Positions 17,184 through 26,685 are shown, counted from the first letter of the stretch. The stretch: 64,000 nucleotides of DNA from Microbulbifer sp. TB1203 (GCF_030997045.1 NZ_CP116899.1:2429501-2493500); one strand, 5' to 3'. The notes: a model not told the origin generated them from the letters alone. Translations and numbers: made by a program.

Positions 17184-18680
17184 TTGAGCCAGCCCAGTTC
17201 CGCCGAGCCCCGCAATCCAACCCTGTTGGATGCGCTGATCCCGCTACTGATTCTTATCACACTGCTGTCGCTGTCCGTGTTCTTCTTCGGCGAGGACTCC
17301 TCCTACGGCCCCAACCAGATCGCCCTGCTGCTGTGTGCCGGCGTGGCCGCCTTGATGGGCATGAAGAACGGCCACAGTTGGAACGATATGGAAGGCGGCA
17401 TGCTGCACGGCATCGGCCTGGTGTTCGGCGCCATCCTGATCCTGCTGGCGGTGGGCTCGCTGATCGGCAGTTGGATCCTCGCCGGCACCGTCCCGTCGAT
17501 GATCTACTACGGCGTGCAGATACTATCGCCGCAGTGGTTCTATGCCGCCAGCTGTATTATCTGCGCCGTGGTCGGCCTCAGCATCGGTTCCAGTTGGACC
17601 ACCGCGGGCACCCTGGGCGTGGCACTGATGGGCATCGCCGGGGCGCTGGGCCTGTCCCCGGCGATCACCGCCGGCGCGGTGATTTCCGGCGCCTACTTCG
17701 GCGACAAGATGTCGCCGCTGTCCGACACCACCAACGTGGCCGCCGCGGTGACCTCCAACGACCTCTTCCTGCATATCCGCCATATGCTGTGGACCACCAT
17801 GCCCGCATTCGCGCTGGCCCTGGTGGCCTTTGCGGTGATCGGCCTCGCCGCCGACACCGGCAGCGCCTCCGCCGCGGATATCCAGTTGATGCTGAACGCC
17901 CTGCAGGACGAATTCAATATCTCCGCCGTGAGCCTGCTGCCGCTGGCGCTGCTGCTGTTTATGGCCTGGCGCAGGATTCCCGCCTATCCCACGTTGATTA
18001 TCGGCGCGCTGGTGGGCTGTGTTATCGCTGTGATTTTCGAACCGGAGAGCACTCGCCGCCTGGCGGGGGGAGAAGGCGGTGCCCTGGACCTGCTCAAAGG
18101 CGCCTGGATCAGCCTGTTCGACGGCTACAAGTCCACCTCCAGCAACGAGAATGTGGCGGCGCTGCTGTCCAAGGGCGGCATGAGCAGCATGCTCAACACC
18201 ATCTGGCTGATCATCTCCGCCATGGCGTTCGGCGGCGCCATGGAGCGGGCCGGTTTCCTGGAGCGCATCGTCAACTGGGCCCTGTCGGGGGTAAAAACCG
18301 TCGGCGGCCTGATCACCTCCACCGTGCTCACCTGCTTCGGCATGAACGCCGCCGCCGGCGACCAGTATATGGCCATCATCATCCCCGGGCGCATGTTCCG
18401 CGAGGCGTTCGCCGACAAGGGGCTGCACGGTCTCAACCTGTCGCGCACCCTGGAGGACTCGGGCACCATCACCTCGGTGCTGATTCCCTGGAATACCTGC
18501 GGCGCCTATATGAGTGCCACCCTGGGCATCGCCACCTTTACTTACGCGCCCTTCGCGTTGTTCAACCTCCTCTGCCCACTGCTGGCCATCGGCTACGGCT
18601 GGTTCCACTTCAAACAGATGCCGCTGTCTGCCGGCGCGGACACTTCCGCCGTGGCACAGGCACATGCCCAGCCGCAGTAG
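17184..18680 (+). CDS. nhaC: Na+/H+ antiporter NhaC family
   Basis: 498 residues, about 11-12 membrane helices. Exchanges sodium for protons, in keeping with a marine habitat. Family signatures: LSIGSSWTTAGTLGVALMGI (130-150), AYFGDKMSPLSDTTNVAAA (about 172-190) and the conserved C-terminal half GLNLSRTLEDSGTITSVLIPWNTCGAYM. The start is TTG at 17184, preceded by AGGAG eight bases upstream; the next ATG lies far inside the first helices. The downstream DUF3549 gene starts 4 bases after the stop and is probably co-transcribed. Confidence 0.93.
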   Translation: MSQPSSAEPRNPTLLDALIPLLILITLLSLSVFFFGEDSSYGPNQIALLLCAGVAALMGMKNGHSWNDMEGGMLHGIGLVFGAILILLAVGSLIGSWILAGTVPSMIYYGVQILSPQWFYAASCIICAVVGLSIGSSWTTAGTLGVALMGIAGALGLSPAITAGAVISGAYFGDKMSPLSDTTNVAAAVTSNDLFLHIRHMLWTTMPAFALALVAFAVIGLAADTGSASAADIQLMLNALQDEFNISAVSLLPLALLLFMAWRRIPAYPTLIIGALVGCVIAVIFEPESTRRLAGGEGGALDLLKGAWISLFDGYKSTSSNENVAALLSKGGMSSMLNTIWLIISAMAFGGAMERAGFLERIVNWALSGVKTVGGLITSTVLTCFGMNAAAGDQYMAIIIPGRMFREAFADKGLHGLNLSRTLEDSGTITSVLIPWNTCGAYMSATLGIATFTYAPFALFNLLCPLLAIGYGWFHFKQMPLSAGADTSAVAQAHAQPQ

Positions 18681-18684
18681 TGCG

Positions 18685-19728
18685 ATGGGGGAGAGCGGCA
18701 CCCTCGGCGAGCTGATCGCCGGAGCGCAGTTCAAGCTGCGCTGGTTCGATCTGGGACGGCGGGTACAGCCGCTGACCCGCACCCAGGCAGAGGCCTTCGA
18801 ATCCGGCCGCTCACCCTGGCCGCACCCCTACCTGCGCCACGCCTGGACAGGGCTGCTGCTGTGGCCGGAGGAAGGCGGAGAACCTGCGGTCTGGTTTCTG
18901 CGCCTGCCCCTTGATGAACAGGGAAAACTGCAACTGCCGGTGCGCGACGGCTTTCTGCGCCAGCTCACACAGCAACTGTGCGCCGACAGTGGCGGGGACC
19001 CGACCGCGCGCCTGCAAAGCGTCCTGGACCGGAGCGAGCTGGTATTCGATCCGCTGCCGGAGCGCCGCGCCAGCTTCCACGCCCGGGCCGGCCTGTTGCT
19101 GAAGCGGCCTCCCAGCGAGCACTACGCCGCGGCGCTGGAGTACTGCCGCGACCCGGACACCCGGCCCTGGGACCGGTTGGCCCTCCAGGGCGTCGCCGAT
19201 CTGGCGGCGCGCTGGGAAGAGCACGGCGCGCTGCTGCAACAGAGAATGGTCAGGCTGGCGGCTCCGGTATTTATCAATCTGTGCCAGTGCCTGGAGAACG
19301 AGGCCATCGATCACCGGCTGGCGGCGGGGATCATCGACCGCGCCCGTTCGCAACTGGCCGGCGGCGCCGCGGATTACACCCCGGTGGCCGCCGCCGTGCG
19401 CGGCATTTCCCATTCTGTCGCCGGTGGGTTGCGCCGGGAATTTCTGCGCGAAGTCCTGCAGGGTTCCGCAGGGCGCGACAGAGAAGTACTGGCGGCCATC
19501 GGCAGCCGCTGTCCGCGAGATCTGGAGCGAGCGGAAATTGCCGAGCCCTGGCTCGCCGCGCTGGCGGAAAACCTGGACCAGGAAACTTTCAACCTGCTGC
19601 TCACCGACCTGCTGTTCCTGCCCCAAGTGCGCCCGGTATTGCTGGGGGCACTGCGCAACCCGGCGCGCCCGGAATCCCTGGCGCGCGCATTCGGAATACT
19701 GCTCCGGGGCTCGCTGCCGACCCACTAG
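18685..19728 (+). CDS. DUF3549 family protein
   Basis: 347 residues from the ATG at 18685. The N-terminus (GTLGELI...LRWFDLGRRVQPL) and the end (ARAFGILLRGS) match the gammaproteobacterial DUF3549 family, soluble proteins of unknown function. An alternative ATG at 18664 would overlap nhaC by 17 bases. Composition is rich in Leu, Ala, Arg and largely helical. No catalytic motif recognised. Tight coupling to nhaC suggests co-transcription rather than shared function. Confidence 0.8.
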   Translation: MGESGTLGELIAGAQFKLRWFDLGRRVQPLTRTQAEAFESGRSPWPHPYLRHAWTGLLLWPEEGGEPAVWFLRLPLDEQGKLQLPVRDGFLRQLTQQLCADSGGDPTARLQSVLDRSELVFDPLPERRASFHARAGLLLKRPPSEHYAAALEYCRDPDTRPWDRLALQGVADLAARWEEHGALLQQRMVRLAAPVFINLCQCLENEAIDHRLAAGIIDRARSQLAGGAADYTPVAAAVRGISHSVAGGLRREFLREVLQGSAGRDREVLAAIGSRCPRDLERAEIAEPWLAALAENLDQETFNLLLTDLLFLPQVRPVLLGALRNPARPESLARAFGILLRGSLPTH

Positions 19729-20072
19729 CCCGGATACCTTGGGGCGCCCCGGCAACACAAAAATATTTTGACGCGCAAAGCCACCATGGGTTTAAAGAAA
19801 TTTTTATACAGTTTTTTACAAAAAAAATTTTCGAAAATTCCGCAATAGTCTACAGAGCGATTTGGCGGATAACCCTTCAAATTTAGGTATTTTGTCACGC
19901 CAAACTGGCACAAAATTTACCCAGACTTTCCCCCTGGCGGTTATTTTAACCGTGCGCCTATTACACTCCATTGGGCGGTATCTTTGTAGAAAAGATTTTT
20001 ACAAAGCAGACCAAACAGGTGACGTTTTATTGTCTATGCTAATGGCTAACATCAACGGAAAGGAGTTAGGGG
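19729..20072. other. AT-rich intergenic region
   Basis: 344 bases with clearly lower GC than its neighbours, including runs of A and T (19795-19840). It should hold the promoter of the small lipoprotein gene. No RNA structure or operator was recognised. Confidence 0.4.
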
Positions 20073-20267
20073 ATGAATTTCACTCCAGCCAAGTACTTAA
20101 TCGGAATTATCAGTGCACTGGTTTTGGCAGGTTGCTGTGCAGCGCCAGTCCCGCCGGCTTACTGCCCTCCGGGCTCTGAACAAATTCCGCTGTCAATGGC
20201 CTGCCCCGCAGACGCAGATTGTTGGATGGCTTCCGACAATGTCCGCTGCATGAAAGTGGTCAAGTAA
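20073..20267 (+). CDS. Small cysteine-rich lipoprotein, unknown function
   Basis: 64 residues. A type II signal (LIGIISALVLAGC) places the lipid on the Cys of the LAGC lipobox, leaving a mature peptide of about 44 residues with six cysteines including the lipidated one. A strong ribosome binding site (AAAGGAGTTAGGGG) and a terminator right after the stop support a real gene. No known family recognised. Likely an envelope-associated small protein; the paired cysteines suggest disulfides. Confidence 0.75.
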   Translation: MNFTPAKYLIGIISALVLAGCCAAPVPPAYCPPGSEQIPLSMACPADADCWMASDNVRCMKVVK

Positions 20268-20290
20268 GATTACTTTCCGGCAAGCCTAGC

Positions 20291-20322
20291 AATGCCGCTT
20301 TTCGAAGCGGCATTTGCATTTT
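20291..20322 (+). terminator. Rho-independent terminator
   Basis: AATGCCGCTT, loop TTCG, AAGCGGCATT, followed by TGCATTTT, 23 bases after the small lipoprotein stop. Confidence 0.75.
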
Positions 20323-20465
20323 CTACGCCACCGTATTTTGGGGCTTTTGGCAACATAGGGTGAAAAACCTGCTGAGAGCCTGTTTGAACTCTTCCAAGAC
20401 TGGCCGACAGGCCCGTTTGCGGCTAGCATAAGCGGCTTTTTACGAGCCAATAAATCCGCACCGCT

Positions 20466-22085
20466 ATGACAACTGAATCCCGTTCCGCCGCCATTGCCCG
20501 ACTCCAGTCCCACTACCAGCAACACAAATGGTCCCTGCGCGAACTGTTCGCCACTGATCCCGACCGGGCCCAGCGCTTCAGCCTCGAAGCTGCGGGCCTC
20601 TATCTCGACTACAGCAAGAACCACCTGCGCGACGATACCCTGCAGCTGCTGCTGGACTGCGCGGAACAGCTCGGATTACCGCAGGCGATCGCCGACTTGC
20701 TGGCGGGCGCCGAGGTGAACAACACCGAACGCCGCCCCGCCCTGCATACCGCTCTGCGCTTCCAGGGCGAACCGCAAAACGAACACGAGCGGGCGGTGGC
20801 CGACTGCCGCACCCAGATGAAGCGGTTCTCTGAAGAGGTACACAGCGGCCGCTGGCGGGGCTTCTCCGGGGAGCCCATCCGCCATATCGTCAATATCGGC
20901 ATCGGCGGCTCCGACCTGGGCCCGCGCATGGCCGTGGAGGCGCTGTACCCCTGGCAGCGGGAAGATATCAGTGTGCATTTCGTGGCCAACGTCGACGGCG
21001 CCGACCTGAGCGACACCCTGTCGCGACTGCCCGCGGAGCAGACCCTGTTTATCGTCGCCTCGAAATCCTTTTCCACTCTGGAGACCCGCCAGAACGCACT
21101 CTCCGCGCGCCGCTGGATACTGGATGCGGGCTGCCGGGAAGATCAGCTGGAGCAACACTTTGTCGCGGTGAGCAGCAATATCGTCGCCGCCCAGGACTTC
21201 GGCATAGCCCCGCAAAATATCTTTCCCATGTGGGACTGGGTGGGCGGCCGCTATTCACTCTGGTCCGCGATCGGCCTGCCCATCGCCCTGGCCTGCGGCT
21301 TCGAGACCTATGAAGCACTGCTGGCCGGCGCCCACACCGTGGACCGGCATTTCGCCGAGGCGCCGCTGGCTGAAAACCTGCCGGTATTGCTGGCGCTGAT
21401 CCACTTCTGGTACCGCCAGTGCTGGGACGCCGGAAGCCAGGTGGTGCTGCCCTACGCTCAGCGCCTGGCGCGTTTCCCCGCCTGGTTGCAACAACTGGAC
21501 ATGGAGAGCCTGGGCAAGGGTGTGAACCGCGAGGGCCACCCGCTCGATTACCCCAGCGGCAGCGTGATCTGGGGCACCGAGGGCAGCAATGGCCAGCACT
21601 CCTTCCACCAGTTGCTGCACCAGGGCACCGATCTGATCCCGGCGGATTTCATCGCCATCAAGGAGCCCACCTCCGGGCTGGAAGAACAGCACAAGTGGTT
21701 GCTGGCCTGTTGCATCAGCCAGAGCCAGGCGCTGCTGCGCGGCAAGACCCTGGCCGAGGCCCGGCGCGAACTGGAGGACGAGGGCCACACCCACCGGGAT
21801 ATCCACGCCCTCGCCCCGCACAAGGTGGTCCCGGGCAACCGCCCCAGCAACACTCTGATCCTGCAGAAGTTGGACCCGCACAACCTGGGCGCCCTGCTGG
21901 CGCTGTACGAGCACAAGGTGTTCGTGCACGGTTTCCTGCTGGATATCAATCCGTTCGACCAGTGGGGGGTGGAACTGGGCAAACAGCTCGGCAGCCGCAT
22001 CTTCGAAGCGGCGCAGGGAGAGTTACCGAAGGATTGGGACGGTTCTACCCAGGGGCTGGTGAGGATGCTGCTCCCCGACAATTGA
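20466..22085 (+). CDS. pgi: Glucose-6-phosphate isomerase
   Basis: 539 residues, near the usual 549. Interconverts glucose-6-phosphate and fructose-6-phosphate in glycolysis and gluconeogenesis. Family motifs: IGIGGSDLGPRMAVEAL (about 140-157), ASKSFSTLETRQNA, the active-site GGRYSLWSAIGLP (about 258-270), and the C-terminal FDQWGVELGKQL signature. The start ATG at 20466 has no strong ribosome binding site. It is next to the galactan locus but is a core gene in its own right. Confidence 0.97.
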   Translation: MTTESRSAAIARLQSHYQQHKWSLRELFATDPDRAQRFSLEAAGLYLDYSKNHLRDDTLQLLLDCAEQLGLPQAIADLLAGAEVNNTERRPALHTALRFQGEPQNEHERAVADCRTQMKRFSEEVHSGRWRGFSGEPIRHIVNIGIGGSDLGPRMAVEALYPWQREDISVHFVANVDGADLSDTLSRLPAEQTLFIVASKSFSTLETRQNALSARRWILDAGCREDQLEQHFVAVSSNIVAAQDFGIAPQNIFPMWDWVGGRYSLWSAIGLPIALACGFETYEALLAGAHTVDRHFAEAPLAENLPVLLALIHFWYRQCWDAGSQVVLPYAQRLARFPAWLQQLDMESLGKGVNREGHPLDYPSGSVIWGTEGSNGQHSFHQLLHQGTDLIPADFIAIKEPTSGLEEQHKWLLACCISQSQALLRGKTLAEARRELEDEGHTHRDIHALAPHKVVPGNRPSNTLILQKLDPHNLGALLALYEHKVFVHGFLLDINPFDQWGVELGKQLGSRIFEAAQGELPKDWDGSTQGLVRMLLPDN

Positions 22086-22219
22086 GTAGAAACGGTTTCA
22101 CACTGTGGAGAGCAGGTGCCTGGCGGCGGTCGCCAGAGCGAAAGCAGCGCAGTGTACAAGTGGTACACGAACGCCGCCGGACGCATGCGCAGTAGTTGTA
22201 AAACCGCTTCCGGCTGGTT

Positions 22220-22400
22220 TCCCAGGATCTGCCAGTGCTGATTCCAGCCACCGTTGTTGTACCACTGAATATCCAGCGGCCCGTTCTCAGCCGGGCCCGT
22301 TGATATCGAGCACTTTGCCGCTGTTGCGATTGATAATCCGGCAGGTGGCGCTGCTGATCGAAAATGATTTCAGGTTCATTGCCCTGGGCATCGGCAAAGG
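22220..22400 (-). pseudogene. Relic of a ricin-type (CBM13-like) carbohydrate-binding repeat
   Basis: On the minus strand one frame reads ATCRIINRNSGKVLDINGPG then a stop; the next frame continues ENGPLDIQWYNNGGW and NQHWQILGN. Together they form one RICIN_B/CBM13-type repeat (R.N..SGK.LD..G......IQ.W...G..NQ.W.I) broken by a one-base frameshift. It lies just after the GH53 stop, so it may be the decayed C-terminal binding module of that enzyme or the tail of a lost gene. The rest of 22086-22427 holds nothing recognisable. Confidence 0.65.
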
Positions 22401-22427
22401 CTCGATCGCGGTGATAAATTATTGCCT

Positions 22428-23534
22428 TTACCGCGGCGCGGCCTCGCGCTGACGGGTCTGGATCGCGCCCACCGCGGGCAGGGCGTTGCCGTCCTCGTCG
22501 AACATCCCGCGACTCCCGATGCCGCGGCGGTTGCCGACGGCGGGTTCCCACCACATGACCCCCTTGCCGCGGCCGCCCGGGATGGCGCGGACGGCGGCGT
22601 CGACGTCGAGCCAGTACCGCATCTGGCCTTCGGGCGTTTGAGGGTATTCCATCGCGTCCGCGCGCGCGGCGTCCTCCCACTCGCCCGACTCGCGCCAGTG
22701 GTAGGCGGCCTCGACCAGGACGATGTCCTTGTCGTACGCCTCGACCATGAACGCGAAGTTGGCCCTGAGCTCGGCGAGGGTGCCGTGCCACCAGGGGTAG
22801 TAGCTCTGACCGATCACATCGTAGTCGATGCCGTAGCTGTGGAACTTGTCGAAGAACCACTTGGTGCGCTCCATGTCGCCGCCGCGGTCGATGTGGATCA
22901 TGATCAGCGGCGGCTCGACGTCGTCCGTCGTCGCGGCCTCGACGCCCTCGATTGCGGCGCGGACCAGATCGGCGAAGCGGTCCCAGCCGCCCTCTTGGGA
23001 GAGCTGGCCGTCGGGCCACATCATGCCGTCGATCACCTCGTTGCCCGGCTGCACCATATCCGGCCAAGCGCCGGCCTCGCGGAAGGCTTGCATCGTTTCC
23101 CTCGTGTACGCGCGCACCGAATCGACCAGTTCCCCGTGCGACTGCCCTTCCCACGCGGCGGGGATGAACTGCTGCTGCGGGTCGGCCCAGGTGTCGGAGT
23201 AGTGGTAGTTGAGCAGGAACTTGTAGCCCAGTTGCTTGGCTGCCTTGGCCAGCGAGATGGTGTATTCCAGATCATTGGGCAGCCGGTCGGGTGAGTGAAA
23301 CAGCCGGAGGCGGACCCAGTTGAATCCGTGGTCGCGGAAGATCTCGAGGCCCGGCTTGACGGCGCCGCCGTCTTTGAACCCGACCCCGCGGTCCTCGGCG
23401 GATTTGAGAAAGGACAGGTCGGCTCCGATCGCATATTCGCTATCTGCGGCCCACGCCGGATTTCCCGATAGCTCAAGGACAAACACGACCGCGACGGTAA
23501 TGTATACCCACTTTGAGAATATTCGATTAATCAT
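22428..23534 (-). CDS. GH53 endo-beta-1,4-galactanase, single-domain
   Basis: 368 residues from the ATG at 23534 with a signal peptide (WVYITVAVVFVLELSGNPAWA). Hydrolyses beta-1,4-galactan side chains of pectin. GH53 motifs: IGADLSFLKSAE, FNWVRLRLFHSP, FLLNYHYSDTWADP, then the acid/base Glu in DMVQPGNEV and the nucleophile Glu in DIVLVEAAYHW. Unlike the three-domain GH53 enzymes at 30 and 37 kb it has no binding modules and is only distantly similar to them. Base composition is markedly more GC-rich than the plus-strand array, suggesting separate acquisition. It is flanked by a GH2 relic upstream and a ricin-module relic downstream. Confidence 0.92.
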   Translation of the reverse strand: MINRIFSKWVYITVAVVFVLELSGNPAWAADSEYAIGADLSFLKSAEDRGVGFKDGGAVKPGLEIFRDHGFNWVRLRLFHSPDRLPNDLEYTISLAKAAKQLGYKFLLNYHYSDTWADPQQQFIPAAWEGQSHGELVDSVRAYTRETMQAFREAGAWPDMVQPGNEVIDGMMWPDGQLSQEGGWDRFADLVRAAIEGVEAATTDDVEPPLIMIHIDRGGDMERTKWFFDKFHSYGIDYDVIGQSYYPWWHGTLAELRANFAFMVEAYDKDIVLVEAAYHWRESGEWEDAARADAMEYPQTPEGQMRYWLDVDAAVRAIPGGRGKGVMWWEPAVGNRRGIGSRGMFDEDGNALPAVGAIQTRQREAAPR

Positions 23535-23800
23535 TTTTTTAATAAACGCCTCGTGTCGTAGGCGTCCTCCAAGGTGGCGAAGGATGGCGACTCGCCGGGC
23601 GGACTTTCGATGGACCAGTCGTGGGGTATCTGCACTTTGCGCCACGGATATGGTTCAGCCTCGGCCAGCTCGATATCACCGCGGTGAAACTGCCAGTTGA
23701 AGGCAAAGGTCTCGGTATCCAGCGCTTTTCCGCCCGCTGCGACGCAAGGGCCACTCAGGAGGAAGACAAGCAGCAGGTTCTCGGCGAGGTATTTTTTATG
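23531..23800 (-). pseudogene. N-terminal relic of a GH2 beta-galactosidase
   Basis: A minus-strand frame reads a leader (KKYLAENLLLVFLLSGPC), then ALDTETFAFNWQFHRGD, WRKVQIPHDWSIE and SFATLEDAYDTRR before a stop that overlaps the GH53 start codon. F.W.F..GD...W....PHDWSIE is the start of the GH2 sugar-binding domain. Only about 80 codons of a normally 800-1000 residue protein remain, and no start codon is visible in frame. The truncation point is exactly at the GH53 gene, indicating a deletion or insertion junction. Confidence 0.7.
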
Positions 23801-23819
23801 GCAGCGCTGTTAGCCCTTG

Positions 23820-24113
23820 TCATTTCACAGACGGTGCACAACTGAAAGATTGTCCTTTTGTACCACCAGCGGATGAACATAAGTACTGCTTACCTCTGCA
23901 TACTGCTGTCCATACGCCACTGCCATTATTTGCTATGGAAACAATACTAATTTCATTGTCATGTGGCATACAACCTGTATGACCTGCACTAATCGTTTGA
24001 AGATGCTCTGTCATCATCTGCGAATTAACAATTTTTTCTTTAACTGCGCTGCACCCAAAAATTGTAAGAGACAGGACTGCCATTCCAAGGTGGCAACAGA
24101 AACGTAATTTCAT
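23820..24113 (-). CDS. Small lipoprotein, unknown function
   Basis: 97 residues with a lipoprotein signal (MAVLSLTIFGCS, lipid on Cys21). The mature part has a VWTAVCRGKQYLCSS segment with paired cysteines, the pattern W.A.C.G..Y.C often seen in small periplasmic proteins. GC content is low compared with neighbours. It ends next to the GH2 relic and begins 19 bases after the halogenase-like gene stop. No family assignment. Confidence 0.65.
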   Translation of the reverse strand: MKLRFCCHLGMAVLSLTIFGCSAVKEKIVNSQMMTEHLQTISAGHTGCMPHDNEISIVSIANNGSGVWTAVCRGKQYLCSSAGGTKGQSFSCAPSVK

Positions 24114-24132
24114 GATTATTCCCCTTCCACGA

Positions 24133-25668
24133 CTAACAATGTGAGATAAGCCTCTGCAGATATTCCCGGTGGGACAAAAGCTGGCCGACGGAGTGACTCA
24201 GGGAGTTGTCGATATCCTTGAGCAGCTTGTCGACTTTGTCGAAGTCCGACGCATCCACCACTGCGCTGTAATCGCGCGGATAGACGCCCATCCCCGTAAG
24301 CACGGCGTGCCAACTGTCGGAGGCAAACAGGTCCAGGTCATTGTGCACCAGCTGGCCACGGCTTTTGTAGAGGGACAGCTTGGTTTGCAGGGATTCCGGA
24401 ATGGGCCTGTGGCGCCAGCCCTGCCAGAAGAGAGAATCGTCGCGTCGGCTGGTGCAGTAATGCATCACAATAAAATCGCGGATATTCTCGTATTCGATAT
24501 CCATCAGGCGATTGTACTCGTCCTCCGTTGCCTGGCAATGATCGCGCCCCGGCAGCAGCTTCACCAGGTTCAGTGCCGCCCGCATAATCAGGTAGATACT
24601 GGTGGATTCCAGCGGCTCCAGGAATCCGGAGGAAAGACCGACGGCGACACAGTTCTTGTGCCACATCTTTTCCCGCCTGCCGGTGCGGAAGTGGAGCAAG
24701 CGCGGATCGCCCAGTGGTTTACCGGTTATTTTCTTTAGCAACAGTGCCGCCGCCTCGTCCTGCGAGCAGTATTCGTCGCAGAACACATAGCCGTTGCCGG
24801 TACGACTCTGCAAGGGTATACGCCAGCGCCAGCCGCACTTCTCGGCGATAGCCTCCGTATAGGGCGGTAAATCATCGCCATTTTCGGATTGGAGAACCGC
24901 CGCACCGTTTACCGGCAGGTAGTCCCGCCAGTCCCGGTAACCCACCTGTAGGGCTCCCTGCATCAGCAGCGCGCGCTGGCCGCTGCAGTCGATAAAAAAA
25001 TCGCCCTCTATACAGCCGCCGTTTTCGGTGCGGATGGATTTGATGCTGCCGTCATCCGACTTGTGGACGCTTTCCACATGTGCGGATATGCGCTTTACAC
25101 CCTGCCGTTGCGCATAGTCGGCGAGATATTCAGCCACCCGCGCCGCATCGAAGTGCAGGGCATAGCCCATGCGGGTGAGGTTGTTGGGCTTGCCGGGGTC
25201 CGGAATATAGAATTTCCCCGCCCTGGCCATGGCGGCGGAGGGCGAATAGTCGGTATATTCGCCGGCCGTTCCGTAAAAGTGGCTCTTCAGCCATTGTTGA
25301 AAGAAGGGTTGCCCGTCGATTCGGGCTCCTATGTTGCCGAAGGGATGCCAGTAGTGATGACCCGGCGTTTGCCAGTCGGTAAACCGGATGCCCAGTTTGA
25401 AGGTGGCGCTGGTTTTCCTGACAAAGTCCGGCTCGGAGATACCGAGAATCCTGATGAAGTCGACAAAGGACGGCACCGTGGCCTCACCCACGCCGACAGT
25501 GTCGATCTGCGGGGATTCCAACAGTGTAATACTCGCGCCGGTGTTGCGAAGCACGCGGCCGAGCAGCGCGGCGGTCATCCAGCCGGCGGTGCCGCCGCCG
25601 ACGACGACGCAGGATTCGATTGGACGGTGCTCGCTGGAAATTGGTACTACTCCCGATTTATCAGCCAT
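24133..25668 (-). CDS. Tryptophan-halogenase-family flavoprotein
   Basis: 511 residues. FAD-binding GGGTAGWMTA (24-33); the halogenase signature W.W.IP appears as GWRWRIPL; the Lys that forms the haloamine in PrnA corresponds to K91 in TFKLGIRFTDW, and the Glu corresponds to that in GFLEPLESTSIYL. So the catalytic pair seems intact. Halogenates an indole or phenol using FADH2, chloride or bromide and oxygen, with a separate flavin reductase that is not in the window. Such genes are common beside TonB receptors of polysaccharide loci in Cellvibrionales, Xanthomonads and Caulobacters, where their real substrate is unknown. It follows the hydrolase and TonB receptor genes. Confidence 0.88.
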   Translation of the reverse strand: MADKSGVVPISSEHRPIESCVVVGGGTAGWMTAALLGRVLRNTGASITLLESPQIDTVGVGEATVPSFVDFIRILGISEPDFVRKTSATFKLGIRFTDWQTPGHHYWHPFGNIGARIDGQPFFQQWLKSHFYGTAGEYTDYSPSAAMARAGKFYIPDPGKPNNLTRMGYALHFDAARVAEYLADYAQRQGVKRISAHVESVHKSDDGSIKSIRTENGGCIEGDFFIDCSGQRALLMQGALQVGYRDWRDYLPVNGAAVLQSENGDDLPPYTEAIAEKCGWRWRIPLQSRTGNGYVFCDEYCSQDEAAALLLKKITGKPLGDPRLLHFRTGRREKMWHKNCVAVGLSSGFLEPLESTSIYLIMRAALNLVKLLPGRDHCQATEDEYNRLMDIEYENIRDFIVMHYCTSRRDDSLFWQGWRHRPIPESLQTKLSLYKSRGQLVHNDLDLFASDSWHAVLTGMGVYPRDYSAVVDASDFDKVDKLLKDIDNSLSHSVGQLLSHREYLQRLISHC

Positions 25669-25684
25669 CGGCGCCCTATATTCG

Positions 25685-26644
25685 CTACAAAGTCGACAGA
25701 AACTCCTTCAGGAGCTCCACGGTAGCCTCCAACTGGTCATGGTGCAGGTTATGGCCGGCATTGTCGACGTGCACCAGCCTGCCTTTCTGCATTGCGCTGG
25801 CCGCTTTCTCGTGGGCCCCGCGCTGCTTCGGCGAGGCGTCGGCCTTGAGAATAAGCGCGGGGACCCGGATCTTGGTCAGTGATTCCCCGGTTCTCATTGT
25901 GCCCGACACCGCCTGCCACGCTTCACTGGTATAGGCACCATGATATTGCTTCTTCGAGAGTGCCCAATACCGGCAATCCACCGGGTCCCATTTTGGGGTG
26001 TTGTGGTGGCAAGTCGCCACCAGGTCTTCGAAGCTATAGTTATTCTGCGCCACCAGCGTTTCAGGAGCCCCGGACATGCTCACGGAAAGACGATCCGGTT
26101 GCGATGGTTCGCTTTTCCCGGCGTCACTTGTTTCATCTTTTGTGTCTTCACGCTCCGTGGAATCACGACTGCGGGGAGGCCAGGGCCCCAGCCACGGGTC
26201 CAGCATGACGATGGCTTTCGCCAGATCGGGGTACTCCCCACCCACCCGCATTACCGTGGCAGCGCCCATTGAGTGGCCCATAAGGATCGGTTTCTCGAAG
26301 TTCATCGCCTGCACGAACGCCACCACGTCTTTCACTAACGTATTAGCATCATCAACAGCGGTGAAAGGATCTGACAGACCATGCCCACGAGCATCAATCA
26401 TATATACGTCATATGAGTCCTGCAGCTTCCACGTCAGGGTGGTCCAGCTAAGTCCAATATCCGTAATCCCATGAACCATCACGACTACCGGCTTTCCCGG
26501 CGCCGGTGCAGCTCGGTAGTAATGCATGCGAATACCGTTGGCGTATACATAGCCATCCGACCATCCGTCGGGAATCCCCGGGGGCTGGGCGGTAATTTCC
26601 ATTGCAGGCAGCAGGGTAAGCACACATAAGATCAGCAAGCGCAT
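25685..26644 (-). CDS. Exported alpha/beta hydrolase
   Basis: 319 residues from the ATG at 26644, preceded by GAGAGGGAAAA, with a signal peptide (MRLLILCVLTLLPAMEITA). Alpha/beta hydrolase fold: oxyanion HGITDIGLSW, nucleophile Ser in GHSMGAA, late His in DNAGHNLHHDQ. Residues 175-200 are a charged insertion (EREDTKDETSDAGK). Probably a periplasmic esterase; substrate unknown. It lies between the TonB receptor (terminator-like hairpin in the gap) and the halogenase-like gene (16-base gap), so the two downstream genes form one unit. Confidence 0.86.
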   Translation of the reverse strand: MRLLILCVLTLLPAMEITAQPPGIPDGWSDGYVYANGIRMHYYRAAPAPGKPVVVMVHGITDIGLSWTTLTWKLQDSYDVYMIDARGHGLSDPFTAVDDANTLVKDVVAFVQAMNFEKPILMGHSMGAATVMRVGGEYPDLAKAIVMLDPWLGPWPPRSRDSTEREDTKDETSDAGKSEPSQPDRLSVSMSGAPETLVAQNNYSFEDLVATCHHNTPKWDPVDCRYWALSKKQYHGAYTSEAWQAVSGTMRTGESLTKIRVPALILKADASPKQRGAHEKAASAMQKGRLVHVDNAGHNLHHDQLEATVELLKEFLSTL

Positions 26645-26685
26645 GTGGATTTTCCCTCTCTTTTTTATCTTTTTAAAACTCAACT

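Noticed and set aside
19900..19935. Second sigma-54 promoter (TGGCACAAAATTTACC)
   Set aside because: The -24 half is fine but the -12 GC is missing at the required spacing.
22045..23154. 369-codon minus-strand frame overlapping GH53
   Set aside because: Arg/Gly-rich out-of-frame reading of the GH53 gene; only its tail touches the ricin-like relic, in a mixture of frames.
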